From assembly GCF_000002985.6 (NCBI RefSeq), contig NC_003283.11:13206001-13270000 (forward strand): DNA of 64,000 nucleotides. Direction: 5' to 3'. The position numbers and the translations under genes were made by a program. Source of the stretch: Caenorhabditis elegans (lineage: Eukaryota; Nematoda; Chromadorea; Rhabditida; Rhabditidae). Within the stretch, counting starts at the first letter, position 1. The number at the start of each line of letters is the position of its first letter. Positions 34,163 through 46,500 of the stretch are shown in pieces. The notes beneath the pieces were generated by a model. The model saw only the letters and a list, made by a program, of their open reading frames with translations. It was not told the DNA's origin and searched no databases.

Positions 34163-37100
34163 AAATTTGAAATTTTATCATTAAACTTTCAAAATACTGC
34201 GGAAGATTGCGTGCTAATAGTAAGTAACAAACATTTTTGAAAATGTTACCACCTTTCTGTCTAGAAACTGAACAGATAGAGTTATCAGCTGTAAACTCGG
34301 AAAACTCTGTTTAAATTGTTGAGATTAAAACATAAACAATGTTTTTTTCTGGACAACAAAAACAAAAACAGCACACTTCCAGTTTTGGTAGAATGATTTA
34401 AACACAAAGTTCCAAGTAGGATTAAAACCTTTCGAATCTATGTATATACTTATTGTAGACTTCACAACTATTTAGAGACCTATTGTTTTCTTTCTGTTTT
34501 CCTATTTTTTCTGATAACAAGTACGTGGGTTTATAAAGGTTCTAAAAAAACAGCAAAAAAACTACTAACACAAGTGCATCTTCAAGTTTAAAAAATGCTG
34601 GAATGAGTGGGCATCCGGGACTAATCATCGCAAACATTTGAGACGGAATGGAGCACAGTAATGCAAATTTTGAGCGTTTGTTTTCCTCGGTGTTGTTCGG
34701 TACCAGCCGGTGGCTCAATAGTTATTTTTTGTGCGTAAAATAATCTAAAACTTAGTTGCAGTATGTTGACCTAGTACTAAAAGTAAAATAAGCAAAAACA
34801 GGAAGCGATAGAAAAATGAAAGAACGATGCTCAGAGTATCTGGAAAATCCGTTGAAGTTTGTCCTAAGTTCTGGATTGAAAGATGAAACATCACAAGATA
34901 ATCGAAAAATATAAAATGAAAAAAAAAAACTCAGAAAAGTACAGTAGCCCTTTTTTGAAGGCAAAAACGGAAACGTTGCTTAATTAGAGAAAACACACGA
35001 TAAGTTTATTACCAGAATAATTGAAAAGCAATACTTAGTAATAAATCGCACGGTATATCCTATTTCCAGCCCCATTATTTTTTTTCCCATTATTTTATTT
35101 TCACGTCTCGGCGATGGGATCTACTCTTTAATAAAACTATGGTTAGTTTGTCCATTTTTCCTAGTTACGCTTATCGAGATCTTGTTATACAATAGTTTTC
35201 TTACGCAAGAGTTTTTACATACTTTTAATAGAAAAATATACGGATTTCGAAAAATAACAGTTTGTGTGAATCTAAGCTCAAGCACATGGAGGAGAGACAA
35301 AAAGAGAAAGGAGGTCAATTATATGTAGAGGATTGTTATTATAACTATGTAAAGTGGACAATATATCAAAAAGGAAGGGTCACACGAGAAAAGTGAGAAT
35401 TGCAAAATAAAAAAAAAGAAAGAAGAAGTAACTTCTAAGTAATAGGGGAGGAGTTTTCAAAGAGACAACCCTAACAAATTAGTGAAGGCCGGTAGGTAGA
35501 GGGGGAGTCAGGTCAAATTTTGATGAACATATGATTAACGGGGGAAGACAGTTCAGAAACGGGAACTAATATATGCTGAATGTACATGAAGAATATTCCA
35601 AGACAATATACAGAAGCAAGAAACAACAAACATCTGCCATCGGACAACTTCTCACATCGGCATGTTGATTGTGGATCTGATGCGATATAGATATATCAAG
35701 ATTGAACAACGACACAAGAATATTCAGCAGAAAGAAGCTTGGGCAACAAGAATGATAGTTGCGCAATCCTGAATATATCCAACTAGTTGGCCGTGCCTTC
35801 TTACCAAAAAAAAGCAATCGAGATAAGATCATGATAATTTGGATGATGCAGTTGGCATATGCAGGCAGGGTCATTGAACTAAGTACATGTTTCTTGTTTC
35901 AAAACTATGAATCTTAATCTTGTATCAGCTGTTTGCCAGAGGTGTTACAAATAAGCTAGGATCATCCGGAAACTGTGACTACGGATTTCAAATATTTTTG
36001 TTCGTGTGTTTGCAATTAGAAGAAGTGTATGTTTCGTTTTTTTATGAGCATGAATCGATAAAAACTGATTTCATTCATGTTAAGAATGTTCGCTTGATTT
36101 TCCAAATTTTCGGCACAAAAAAAAGTGGAATTTATATAATCATATATTTTTGCAAGGAACCGGTTTTCATTTACTCCAAGTCTTAAAAACGGAACATCTA
36201 AACGTGATACCACTCAGAATATACACCCTCAACCCCTAGAAATTCAATCTGTTTTTTCAGTGTATCTTTGCACCACTTTTTAGGTCCAAATAGTTTCTAA
36301 AGAAATCAGCTCAAAATTAAAGAGGTTAAATTTTGTCATTTAAATGTTTGCACTGGCATATTCTCATTTTATAAACTTGATTATCATACATCCTAATTTG
36401 TTCGGGTTTCCAGAGGAAATGGTAGGTTTTGTTACAGCTACATAAATAGCAGGTGCTTAAAGATTCGTCGAAATTTCCAAAATTAGTTTCATAAATCCCT
36501 GTCAAAATATTTAAAACGGTAGCATTTTCTTCAAGTGAAAAACGAAGAGAAACATCTTTTGAACACCGTGTCAATTTGTATGTGTCCATCCGTTTCGGAG
36601 AATGATGATTTACTAGAGAATAACTATGTGTTGTAACCCTATTAGTAAGTGTTCTCGCGCCGGTAGGGGGCGCCCCCGGGTGTTCGTGTTGGGCGTCGCG
36701 GTCTTCAATGAAAAAGACGAGAAAATTGAGGACGAAGTAGAGTGATGGAGAAGGAGAAGAAGAACACATATTGTTGCCTACATATGTACCATTTACTGAA
36801 GTAAGAAACTAAAGGAGAAATAGAGATATGTTAAATCTATGTCTAAAAGTGTTGCGCCGATAAGGAACGGTATGGAAATTGGTGCTAACTAAGAGATCAG
36901 TGAGAAGTTGAAGCTCGAATATGTGATCAAAAGGTGTTATAGTTCATAAATACGACTGTGAAACACACCTGTTTGGTTTCTTGTACATATAGACTCCCAC
37001 TGGCTTTTCTATTTATACTACTCCACTTCGGAATGTAGGTTGAAAATATCGAAAAACAATCTGAAAGTGGACTAAACTTGATAGCTAGAATTGATGAGGA

Positions 37101-39540
37101 AATGGGAAGATATGCATCTCGAACGGTGGTCAAAACCATCACCAATGCTGACCTTCACAAATACACACTTTCAAATCAAACCGGTCGGTCTTCCAAACAA
37201 AAAAGTTTCAGTTTCGTCGAAAACTGTGTTCAGTCTCCGTAAACAAAACAATCAACAGTAGGTCTATGACCCTATGCTTTTTGAACAAGAAGGAGGAAGA
37301 AGCTACCGGATGCATTAGGCATACTGTAGGAAGTTTCAAAGCAGTAGAGAAAGTGACTTAGAGAGTGAGAGTGAGAAGAATGAAACAAAAAGAACATGAT
37401 TTGAGAAGAGTGTCCGAGGGGCGAGAAGAGTGCAAACGCACTTGTTGCATCGGAGACTATCAAAGTGTTTCCGAAAAGAAAAAAAAAACAAACAGAGACA
37501 AATAGGGAAAGGACAAAAGTTCGAATGACTTAAAAATGAAACTATTTTTCTTTTGAAACGCTTTCAATCAAAGTGAGCAAAGCTACGGAAAAATTAGCAA
37601 TTGAGCGATCTTCAAAGTTTCGACATAGGCTTTGTCATTGCAATGAGATTTCAAAAACATACAGAGAATCGGATTGTTTCAATTCCGGAAGCACAGTATT
37701 GTAGAAGATAGTGTAGTGATTTTTAAAGAACTCTTCCTACAAACATCCTGAAACAAATAAAGTTTCTTGAGCTTTTGTAACTGTCTTGTAAAAACAACTT
37801 TCTAGATGCCAAACCAGGAGATAATCGGTCAGAAGTGAATAAAAACCAGGTGAAAGTGATCAAAGCGGATTTAAAACAAACGAACGGTCAGTCAGCCGGT
37901 CTAGTTTACCTCCCCCTCCCGCCGTTCGTATCACAAAGTTTTGTTTCGCAGAAAAAAGGAACAAGTTGCAAACAAAATATTTGCGGAGAAAGCCAGAGCC
38001 AGGATGGTGGTGGGCACGAGGGTACAGGGAGCAAGATGAACGGAGGAACACAGAGAGCACAAATTGAAAATTGACGACAAACAAATAAACAATTGAGCTC
38101 TCTCTCAATTTTTCGATGTTCATCGTCTCGCTCCGAACAGTCTGTTCGTAATGCGACTACTCCGATCTACGAGAGGTGGAACCGAGTGCCACCCGGCACC
38201 CGGGACGACACGCATTTCGTGGAGAAGATGAGAAGAGGAACACTACCAGTTCTTCATTTTTCAACTGATAACCATCAATAGAAACAATTGAGAGACAGAG
38301 TTTCAAACTGTTGTTGTTGCAAGTTAACGGTTCAATTCGCTGACACACGCAGTTTTCAAGTGTCGTGTTTGAAGGTATTATCCAATTTATTTATACATTT
38401 TCCAAACGGATCTTAATGTTTGTTCAGTGTTTTTGTTATAGAAGTTATTATCAAATCCTGAAAATAACAGTCCTTTCCATTTAATTGATATCCACAAAAG
38501 CAAACTTCAGTAGTAATGGAACTATTTTCTGATTGAAAAAAAGAGATGTTTAAAATTTGTTGACTCGTTCTTTTTTCAAACGTTTCCATTTTGAAAAATG
38601 ATAAAGTGAACTTTTCGAGATGATTTTTTTGCTAGATGTGTGACGGTGGTGTCAAGCAGGATAGAATAGGTTATTTTAAGAATTAGGCTGAAAAGTGAAG
38701 ATGCAAACATAAAAAGCGTATATTCAAAATTTTCCAAATTAGAACTCTGGGAACGAGGTCTTTCATGTAAAATTAAATTTTGAGACGCCTCTGCTAGTTT
38801 AAACATGAAAACTTTCAATTCTTATAATTTTGAATAGCGAAACTCAGAAAAACATTTGTCGCAAAACATACCTCTACTCTTCAGTTATTTTACCAGCTCT
38901 ACCGCGAGTCACGTAAAGATAACCTGTGTAGCCGAAATGCAGGCGAATAGGCGGTAGGCAGACTAGTAGGTGTGTAGCAATGTGATACTTCTACTAACAA
39001 TTTTTCTGAAAACATTCCACTGATCGGCGTCCATCGTGGAAGCCAATGTGAAGCCACGCAGGATGTTGTTTCTTCACAACTACGCCTCAAATCCGATACT
39101 TCAATTCCTACGTGTTCCTTCTTCTGAACCAAATATAAAGATATAATCAAATTATCGTTTTTTTTTCATTTTCAACGAATCAAGTAATTTCTCGGGTACG
39201 CAAAAAAGTGGTCCACGTACCGTTCAGTGCTAGCCATCCAAATTCATCAAGGTGGGGGTGTTCATCAAGATTTGGCAACCTTCAGATAACAAACAACTTG
39301 TATGCCGTTCCGAGAGAAATGAAACATTCTAAACGGCAATGGACGAGAAATGTTTTCTAGTTAATTAATGACCTTGGATTTTTTCTTGCAATTTGCAGTT
39401 CAAATAAAAAAAAGTAAAATCGCGTCAGTTGTTTTGTATATCTTTTATTTTGTACTTTGTATTTCAACCATACGAACTCTGTTTGGCTTCTAAGAGTGAT
39501 AAGTTTACCAAATCCTTTACTCTTTTGTCTCTTTTTTATT
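34163..39540. other. Intergenic region downstream of odr-3
   Basis: No supported multi-exon gene. It holds a 147-codon open frame at 36326-36769 (listed separately) and a GC-richer patch at 37850-38260 with palindromic ACCCGGCACCCGGG words. The rest is AT-rich with T and A runs. Confidence 0.5.
36326..36769 (-). CDS. Orphan open reading frame, 147 codons
   Basis: A minus-strand ATG frame without introns, unusually long for non-genic DNA here. Residues 1-60 come from a purine-rich and then very GC-rich stretch (GGCGCCCCC palindrome near 36665). Residues 60-147 have an ordinary amino-acid mix with a CYLCSC cluster. No promoter, splice or family evidence supports it. The composition shift halfway suggests it may be a chance frame spanning two different sequence types. 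Confidence 0.2.
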   Translation of the reverse strand: MCSSSPSPSLYFVLNFLVFFIEDRDAQHEHPGAPPTGARTLTNRVTTHSYSLVNHHSPKRMDTYKLTRCSKDVSLRFSLEENATVLNILTGIYETNFGNFDESLSTCYLCSCNKTYHFLWKPEQIRMYDNQVYKMRICQCKHLNDKI

Positions 39541-39731
39541 TTCAGCAGAACATATTTGTCGGACGTATGGCACATAATCAGCAACTCCGGTACAGTGAAA
39601 TGTCTGGATGCTGGTAAACGGACGGAATCAGTATATCCGTATTGGATGGTTCAAGAGTGGGTCTAATTTTTAGGCATCGTCTTAGACTGTAGGTGAAGGT
39701 AGGAAAGACATCAAAATTGGTACGGGAAGGA

Positions 39732-40117
39732 GGTGTCAGTAGTACTGGATAAGGAGGTGTAAGAAACACTGGATAAGGAGGTCTACGTAGCACTGGATAA
39801 CTCGCAATTGGATGATGTGAACACCGAGGGACCATGTGTCGAGGATTAGCTGAATCCCTGAGGATATACGGGCACATTTTCGTGTTCCGGAAGAAACCCC
39901 AGAAGAACTTCAAGAAGACATCGGTGGATATACTCGTGATCACAGCAATCGTTTGTCATTGAAGAGGGGAGATGTTGGGTATCAACGTGTATTGACCCAC
40001 GACGTGGCTAAGAAGATCGTACAACGTGAACTCTATGAACTAACTTATTTATTCCTTAGTTTAGTAATGTAATAAACTACTCGTCTTCGCCTCCTCGTTC
40101 TGCCTCAATACATAACA
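39732..40117 (+). mobile_element. 3' end of an LTR retrotransposon
   Basis: A polypurine tract GAAGAGGGGAGA (39961-39972) lies directly before TGTTGGG, the start of a 145-bp LTR (39973-40117) that ends CATAACA and contains AATAAA at 40071-40076. This PPT-LTR junction is the hallmark of the 3' end of a gypsy- or Pao-type element. Upstream, three tandem 24-base units (39732-39803) share CACTGGATAAGGAGG-type cores. A frame through 39855-40070 ends at the LTR, consistent with a polyprotein tail. No second LTR, reverse transcriptase or gag is in the window, so it is a truncated copy. The left boundary is not defined. Confidence 0.6.
39973..40117 (+). repeat. LTR of the truncated retrotransposon
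   Basis: TGTT...AACA terminal dinucleotide pattern with an internal AATAAA. At 145 bp it is short for a Caenorhabditis LTR, so it may be internally deleted. Confidence 0.55.
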
Positions 40118-40323
40118 ATATTTCATCAGTTCATGAAGAAATAATCAAAAGCTGAACATTGCAAACACAAGAAACAAAGAGTAAGAAATGTATCTCATTT
40201 CTGATTCACAAAAATTGTAAAAATGAGTCAACCACGTCCTTTGATGCTTTAAATTCAAATATGCCTGGTAGATGAGCTATCCGCAGTTTCATAGATTAAT
40301 TGGGCTCTCTGTTTCTTATTATT

Positions 40324-40338
40324 TTTATTTTATTTATT
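40324..40338 (-). promoter_or_regulatory. odr-3: Candidate odr-3 poly(A) signals
   Basis: Two TTTATT words (40324-40329 and 40333-40338) read AATAAA on the minus strand, about 550 bases after the odr-3 stop. The retrotransposon LTR begins about 200 bp further on and does not interrupt the predicted 3' UTR. Confidence 0.5.
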
Positions 40339-40882
40339 CGTTATTGTTCATCTCTAATTTTGAAGCATGTTTTACAGCATTCACACAAAAATTGAGTTTC
40401 CAGAAATAAAATAAAAAAATGACAAAAGTAATCGACAAGAAAAAAACGGAAGATGACGGGGAACTGAAAAAAACTATGGGAGTAGACAAATGGGAAAGCG
40501 TAGGAATTAGCTAAGTTTGGAGTAGTAAAGGGTTATAATCGGTTGAAAAATTATGGAGCTCCCTATGAGAAAAACATTTGATTTAAAACAATTTGCAACG
40601 TTGCACATGATATTCGTGATTTTTGGGATGTGAGGAAAAAATGAGATCAGATAAGGATTGTGAAGATGAAAAAAAAAATTAAGAATTGGAAATTCGTGAC
40701 TCACTTTTGCATTAGCTGTTTAAAATTTCCAACTCCTACTTTGTTTCAGATCAAAAAGTGGGCAGAGTATCATTTTCAAAAAATTAAAAGTGAAATATGG
40801 AGAATCCTACTTGCAGAATCGGATCCTATTAAATGAGTGAGTAGGCAATATGTTATTATGAAAAAAAAATCGAATTGTTTTT

Positions 40883-43534
40883 TTACATCATTCCTGCTTT
40901 TTGTAAATTCTTCTGAATAATTGTATCAATAACACTCGAAATGACAAGTTGTACCTGAAAATTGGGAATTAAGTTTTTTTTTTTGAAGATCAGTTCAGAA
41001 TTAAAATTCCAATAAACCAATAACCTACCTGATTAGTGTCTGTAGCGCAAGTTTCATGCATATAAATTGTCTTTTTATCAGGATTCAAGTTCAATTCAGC
41101 AAATTTCTGCTTGATGAACGAGACGGCCTCCTCATAGTTTTGACCACCTTCATAATCTGGGAATGCAGTCGTAATATTGACTCGTTGAATCTTTTCCATA
41201 AATAAATCTTTTTTATTCATAAAAAGAATCATTGCTGTTGAAAGGAACCAAGTTGAATTACAAATTGAATTGAAAAGCTGCATGGACTCGATCATTCGGT
41301 TCTGAAATTTCAGAGATGGATTGTGGTGTGCCAAAAAAAAATGACGATTAGAAAAAATCCATGTTTTACTGTTTAACTTTTTTGATGAAAATTGAAAAAT
41401 GCTGCGGTGTGTCTGGATTTGCCTTCAAGAGAAAAGAACACGAAAAAGGAAACATCAATAAAAAGTTAAACTAGCGCAGCCTGTGCCTACGATTCCCAAA
41501 TTTGATAATTTTATAGACGAAATCTCTTTTCAGCATTTCCTTATCTCTTTTCAGATTTTTCAAGAAAAAAAGTCACGGAAAATGATAGAAAAAAAATGAA
41601 ATATCGCAACTCGGGCTTGAAAACGGTGCCCGGAATTGCTGCATTTTCACTATTTTCACCACGGCATACTATTTTTCAAACCACAACTGATTTATTGTTG
41701 CCACTGATTAAATTTAAATTATTATAAAGGGCCACATTCAGTAAATCTCAGTGATGGATTGACTGCAAAAACAAGCGCAAATCTAGTTTCAAAGGTGTAA
41801 AACTATACACCAGAGGTGTGCGACAAATCTCAAAATTTGCCGAGCTCTGCAAATTTGCCGCACGCCCCTGCTATACACCTTCGCATGATTTTGTTATAGT
41901 ATATGCTCTAGCTACATTGCTTTGATATACTACAATTAATAATCTCAGAAATGGATTTAAGAAGAACAAGAGATGCCTACACTTTTCAGGTATGCTAGAT
42001 AAGTGCAGACAAAATGAAGATTAATGCGTTTGCTCTCTCAGGTCATCGATAAGTTTTTTTTTGAACATTTCGAAACAAAACTCACCGTCGTTTCATCTTC
42101 GAAAAGAACTTGATCATATTCGGAAATAGCAGTAATGAAAATAATAGATTCGACATTATCAAAGCAATGGATCCACTTTCGTCTTTCAGATCGTTGACCT
42201 CCCACATCAAATACACTGAAATCAAGGATTAAAACATCAATATTCATTTATTCCCTTCATCTTTTCATTCCACCTTTCCTCGGTTTCTTTAATTTCAGCT
42301 AAATCCAATTGTCACCATCAACAAAGGAATACATAAGAAAATAGTGTTGCTATGGAGACTCGGTGAAAACCCCAGCTCATTTTGTTTTTTGCTCTGGGAA
42401 AAGTGAATCAAGAAAAAATGGCAAAACTAACCGGAAGTCAAGCTCCTTGATCTTAAATTTAACTTCTACGACACCAGTTGTTGCCACTCGAGAATAAAGA
42501 ATATCTTGATCGTTTGGCCGATACCCAGGTTCAGATATACGCTGACAATTATCCAGAAAACTGAAAATTCAATTTTGTGTAAAGGGAGAGAGTTACATAA
42601 CTGGGAATATGACTAATTAAATAAGAAGTGAACAGGAACATTAGTGCCACGTCGCGGCATTTGTTGTGCAAAACAATTTTTAATGATTAACGATTTTCGT
42701 ACTGTATTTTTTTGGATAAGAAATGTTAAAATTTTGTTTGCACAATTTTGAAGAAAAAAGATAAAAAATTAAGATTTTTTCAAAAAAATTCTTCAATACT
42801 CTTCAAATTATCTTTTAATTTGAGACGAGTCTACATTAGCAGCAGAAGTCAAAATAAAAAATGTTAGAAACGTATAAAAATGAATTTCAGAATTATTTTA
42901 AACCCTTAAGCGCACTCTCAACTTTTGTCGATGTTTCTAGAAAACTTAAATATCAATTTTTAAACCAATTTCTTCCAATGAATGTAATTTTGACGCTACT
43001 GTACAAATTTCTTACTATTTAGCAGAATCTGGAAGTTGATATTCGCTACGCATTTCAAATGCTTTCTTCACGCCAGGATCTGCCCATAACGATTGAATTG
43101 CTTTCGAAACTTCTTCTGTCAGTGCTTCTCCTTCTTCTCCATTTTCCTGTACTTTCATAACTATTGCCTTTTCTGCTTCTTTTTGTCCATTTTCCAACGG
43201 TAAATGCAGAACTCCGTCCATTGCTCTTAAAATTGTGCACATTGCAGAAACAGTATTATTGTAAACAATTGCTCGTTTTTCATTTACTTCTTCTTCTGTG
43301 AATCCGTTGCTATGAAGAATTCTGAACAATAAAACCAATTAGAAGATGCGAAAAAGTCCTAGATTCAACATACTGCATCTGTTTCAGAACTGTAGATTTT
43401 CCACATTCTCCTGCTCCAAGTAGCAAAAGCTTAACAATACTACTTCCAGCTCGCTTATCCGCATTCAATTGTTTTTCAATTTCTTTGTTCCTCGCGTTAC
43501 CTTCCGAATTTTCATTGCTCTGGCATGAGCCCAT
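40883..43534 (-). CDS. odr-3: Heterotrimeric G protein alpha subunit ODR-3
   Basis: Six exons join in phase: 43534-43374, 43321-43016, 42560-42432, 42215-42086, 41301-41029 and 40954-40883, giving 356 residues, the length I recall for ODR-3. G2 and C4 in MGSC are the myristoylation and palmitoylation sites. GTP-binding motifs are GAGECGKS (40-47), switch I arginine R180 in [20 protein letters not shown] (202-213), NKKD (271-274) and TCATDT (326-331). The C-terminus KAGMM lacks the cysteine four from the end that pertussis toxin modifies. From published work, ODR-3 couples odorant and nociceptive receptors to signalling in ciliated sensory neurons (AWA, AWB, AWC, ASH) and shapes AWC cilia. The ATG follows a TTTTTAG acceptor by two bases, so a trans-spliced or upstream-exon 5' end is likely. 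Intron 4 carries a small hAT-like element. Confidence 0.97.
41811..41870. mobile_element. 60-bp hAT-type miniature element in odr-3 intron 4
   Basis: Terminal inverted repeats CAGAGGTGTGCGACAAAT and, from the other end, CAGGGGCGTGCGGCAAAT differ at three positions. An identical 8-bp flank CTATACAC occurs at 41803-41810 and 41871-41878. CAGRG ends plus an 8-bp duplication define a hAT insertion. The interior is only about 24 bp (AATTTGCCGAGCTCTGC). Confidence 0.8.
42346..42359. promoter_or_regulatory. X-box-like motif in odr-3 intron 3
   Basis: GTTGCTATGGAGAC differs by one base from the RFX/DAF-19 X-box consensus GTHNYYATRRNAAC. It lies in an intron of a gene expressed in ciliated neurons. 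A single near match of this length is expected by chance at low frequency, so function is only a suggestion. Confidence 0.25.
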
Positions 43535-46500
43535 ATCTAAAAAAACAATGATCTATGAGTAATTGATTTGAAATATCGGAATAACAGAACAATAAAAAAA
43601 GAGTAATACACAAATGCATTTGAAGTATAAAGATTGGAGGTAAATGGAGTAAAAGTTGAAGAAAAGAGATAATCTTATCTGCTCGTATATCAACTGCACT
43701 TAGCTTACATCGCCGGCTCCGTCGCCTTCATAAATCCAAAGTCAAAGACGACGACGAAGAAGAAGAAAACGGCGTCGACGACGACAAAATGCCTGTATTG
43801 TTCGATGGGGATTAGCGTTGATAACCTACACTCGAATAAGAGCAAATATCAATAGAAAAAGAGAAGAAGAAGAAGATGGATGGAGGTAAAAGGTGGGTGG
43901 AGAATGGATTGTGTTAGAGTAAGTGCGTCACAAGACACCACGATCCTTCTGTCGGCGCCAAACGATTTGTATCGTTGCAGTCGAGAAGATGAAGAAGAAG
44001 CTGGGGAGAAGGCAAGTGCACCTACTACAAACTCAGGAAATCTAGGAAATGAACAGAGAAAACATTTGGCTTTCTTTGTGATCAGAATGGAGAGCAAAAT
44101 ATAACAATGTTGATAGATCGTAAAGACTGATAATTTCGATTAATATTTCTTGAAGATGGACTGAGATTTGGGAAGATTTTTAGTTTGAATTGTTCAATAT
44201 ACACCAAAATGTGAAAACCGAGAAAATTAAAAAAAAAACTCGATGTAGATTGCTAAAGAACAACAATCAAGAATAAAATTCCTAGAATTAAAAAGTGTCC
44301 CATCCAACTTTACGCCAAAAAAAATCGATCACCATGTAAACATATTCAAAACAAGGACGTGAATATTCATACTAGTTTTTTAAATTTTCAGAGTTGGAAA
44401 TAAATCGTTTTAAAAAATGTATTTACTACTTAATTACTATAAACCCGTACAAAATCATTTACGAGTTTTTCATATTTGGTGACAAAAGCAAGGCTTGAGT
44501 GATTTTTTGATAACACTTTTTTCTTGAATACCAAAGCGTTTCTAAAACTTTTATAGCATTTTTTCAGACCGAACAAAGAGCTGATAAGCCACAAAACGGG
44601 AATAAATCCAACAATTATTTACACTATCGATCTCTTAAATTTAAATATATCTATCGCACACTTTTCTTTATTGAATGTTCAACAACAGGTGAAATTTTCA
44701 GGAACACTTTTTCTCGATATATTTAAACTTAATATATACAACTGTTTTTTTCGATGGTTTTTCAATGGTTTATTTACTGTTTGTATTTTGTACCTACAAA
44801 AAAAATCGAAGAAAAGGGGCGTGAGAGACAAAAACCACGAGGTGTCTCCTAGACAACGTCACATGAATGACTAAAAATTCAATAAAATAGTTATTGAAAA
44901 AAAGGTTGTGAAACATATCACATGATAATTTAATTTTTTAATTATGTTAGTTAACAGGAAGAAAATTATATTTTAAAATGGGCGTGGTGAGAGGGTAAAA
45001 ATGGAGTATCAAAAAACAAGAACATAAGTACAAAAGGATTTGTTCTAGAGGAATGATTGTAGTTGAAACCAACATGAATTGTCGTTCGGATTTCATTAAA
45101 AACATTTATGAATCAGAATTAGGTAGAAGACGCCTCCTACACCTTTCTGTTTAAAAATTACAAAATACTACGATCAGTTCCTTCAGCTGGGTGATCCGGA
45201 AAATACAGATAATAACTAAAAAATTTCAGTCATTCAACCAAGAAAGCGGAAAAAAGACTTGAGTATATTTGCTTTCGTATTTTCTCCTTAGAGACGTGAG
45301 AGTCACCGAATGAGTGAAGGAATTGAGATGGAAAAGGCAAGTGGACAGGTAACACTGGACGTTGGTTGTGAGAATAAGATTAAGGAATTGAGAATATGAT
45401 ATTGAGATATGAAAGTCAACACAACGTGGGCGATTGAGTAAAATAATCTAGTTTTATAAAATTAGAAATTTGGAATTCGAAATATATTTTGGAATAAGAA
45501 ATATTAATTTAATTATATTTTAAAACTTGCTGAATTACCAAACTGAATTACCAAATAAGTATGTCTCGGTTTTGAAAATTATAGGTGGCAATTACCTATT
45601 ACTTCACAAAAATCATACAATCTATTGGGCAATCAACACATTTTAATTACGAGTAACTCATTTCTAGACATAAAATTATCAGCTGGAAGTCTAACAAAAG
45701 AATATTGGAGACATCCAACTTGGGAATAGTGTTTATTACGTACGTTCTGAACTCATGTCTACAACTAGAACACTGATCTCTTTAGACGTTTAACCCGAAT
45801 AATGAAACACAAAAATGACGTGTAATTGAATAATTCTATCAAGGAGCTCGAAAACCCACATGGCTACAAAATGTGAAAAAAAAATTGGAAGTTTCTCTGA
45901 AAGTAAGAAAGTAGGATAAAGTAAGATGAAGACGCCAAGTTTTCATTCTTAAAAAAATGTGTTTTGTCGCTCGGAAAGCATAATTTGTTTCGAATACTTT
46001 ACAATAAAAGCCTTCTGGGGCTGAAGCAGACACGGAAAACACTGGGGTACATGCTAATTATTCAAAGATCAGTGAACAAGTTAGTAGATTAACACAATTT
46101 TTATGAAAAGAATCGGCGGGAAAAATGAAAAACTTATTGAAATAAGTTCCAACGGTCAATGGGAATACAGTCAAAGGAAACACTATTTTTAAAAATCTAC
46201 TATGTTGAGATATCACGAAAAAATGCTTGATTTTTTTCCAAGATCCACATTAAATCTCATTAGTTCTACAATGAAAGGAGCGAGTTGCTAATTGGTCTTG
46301 CAGTGGTTCTTTCGGAGGAAATTCAAATGGAAAATTGCGTTATTGAAAAAGGGTTCTTTCTCGATTTATTTTCGTTTTTTATTGTGCTGGTTTAGCATTT
46401 GGTCTTATTCTGAGTTTTTCAAGTGAACTCTTTCCATTAATGGAACTCCATCTCCAAAAAATCAATATAACAATTGCTCATTTCTAGAGAATATCCTGCT

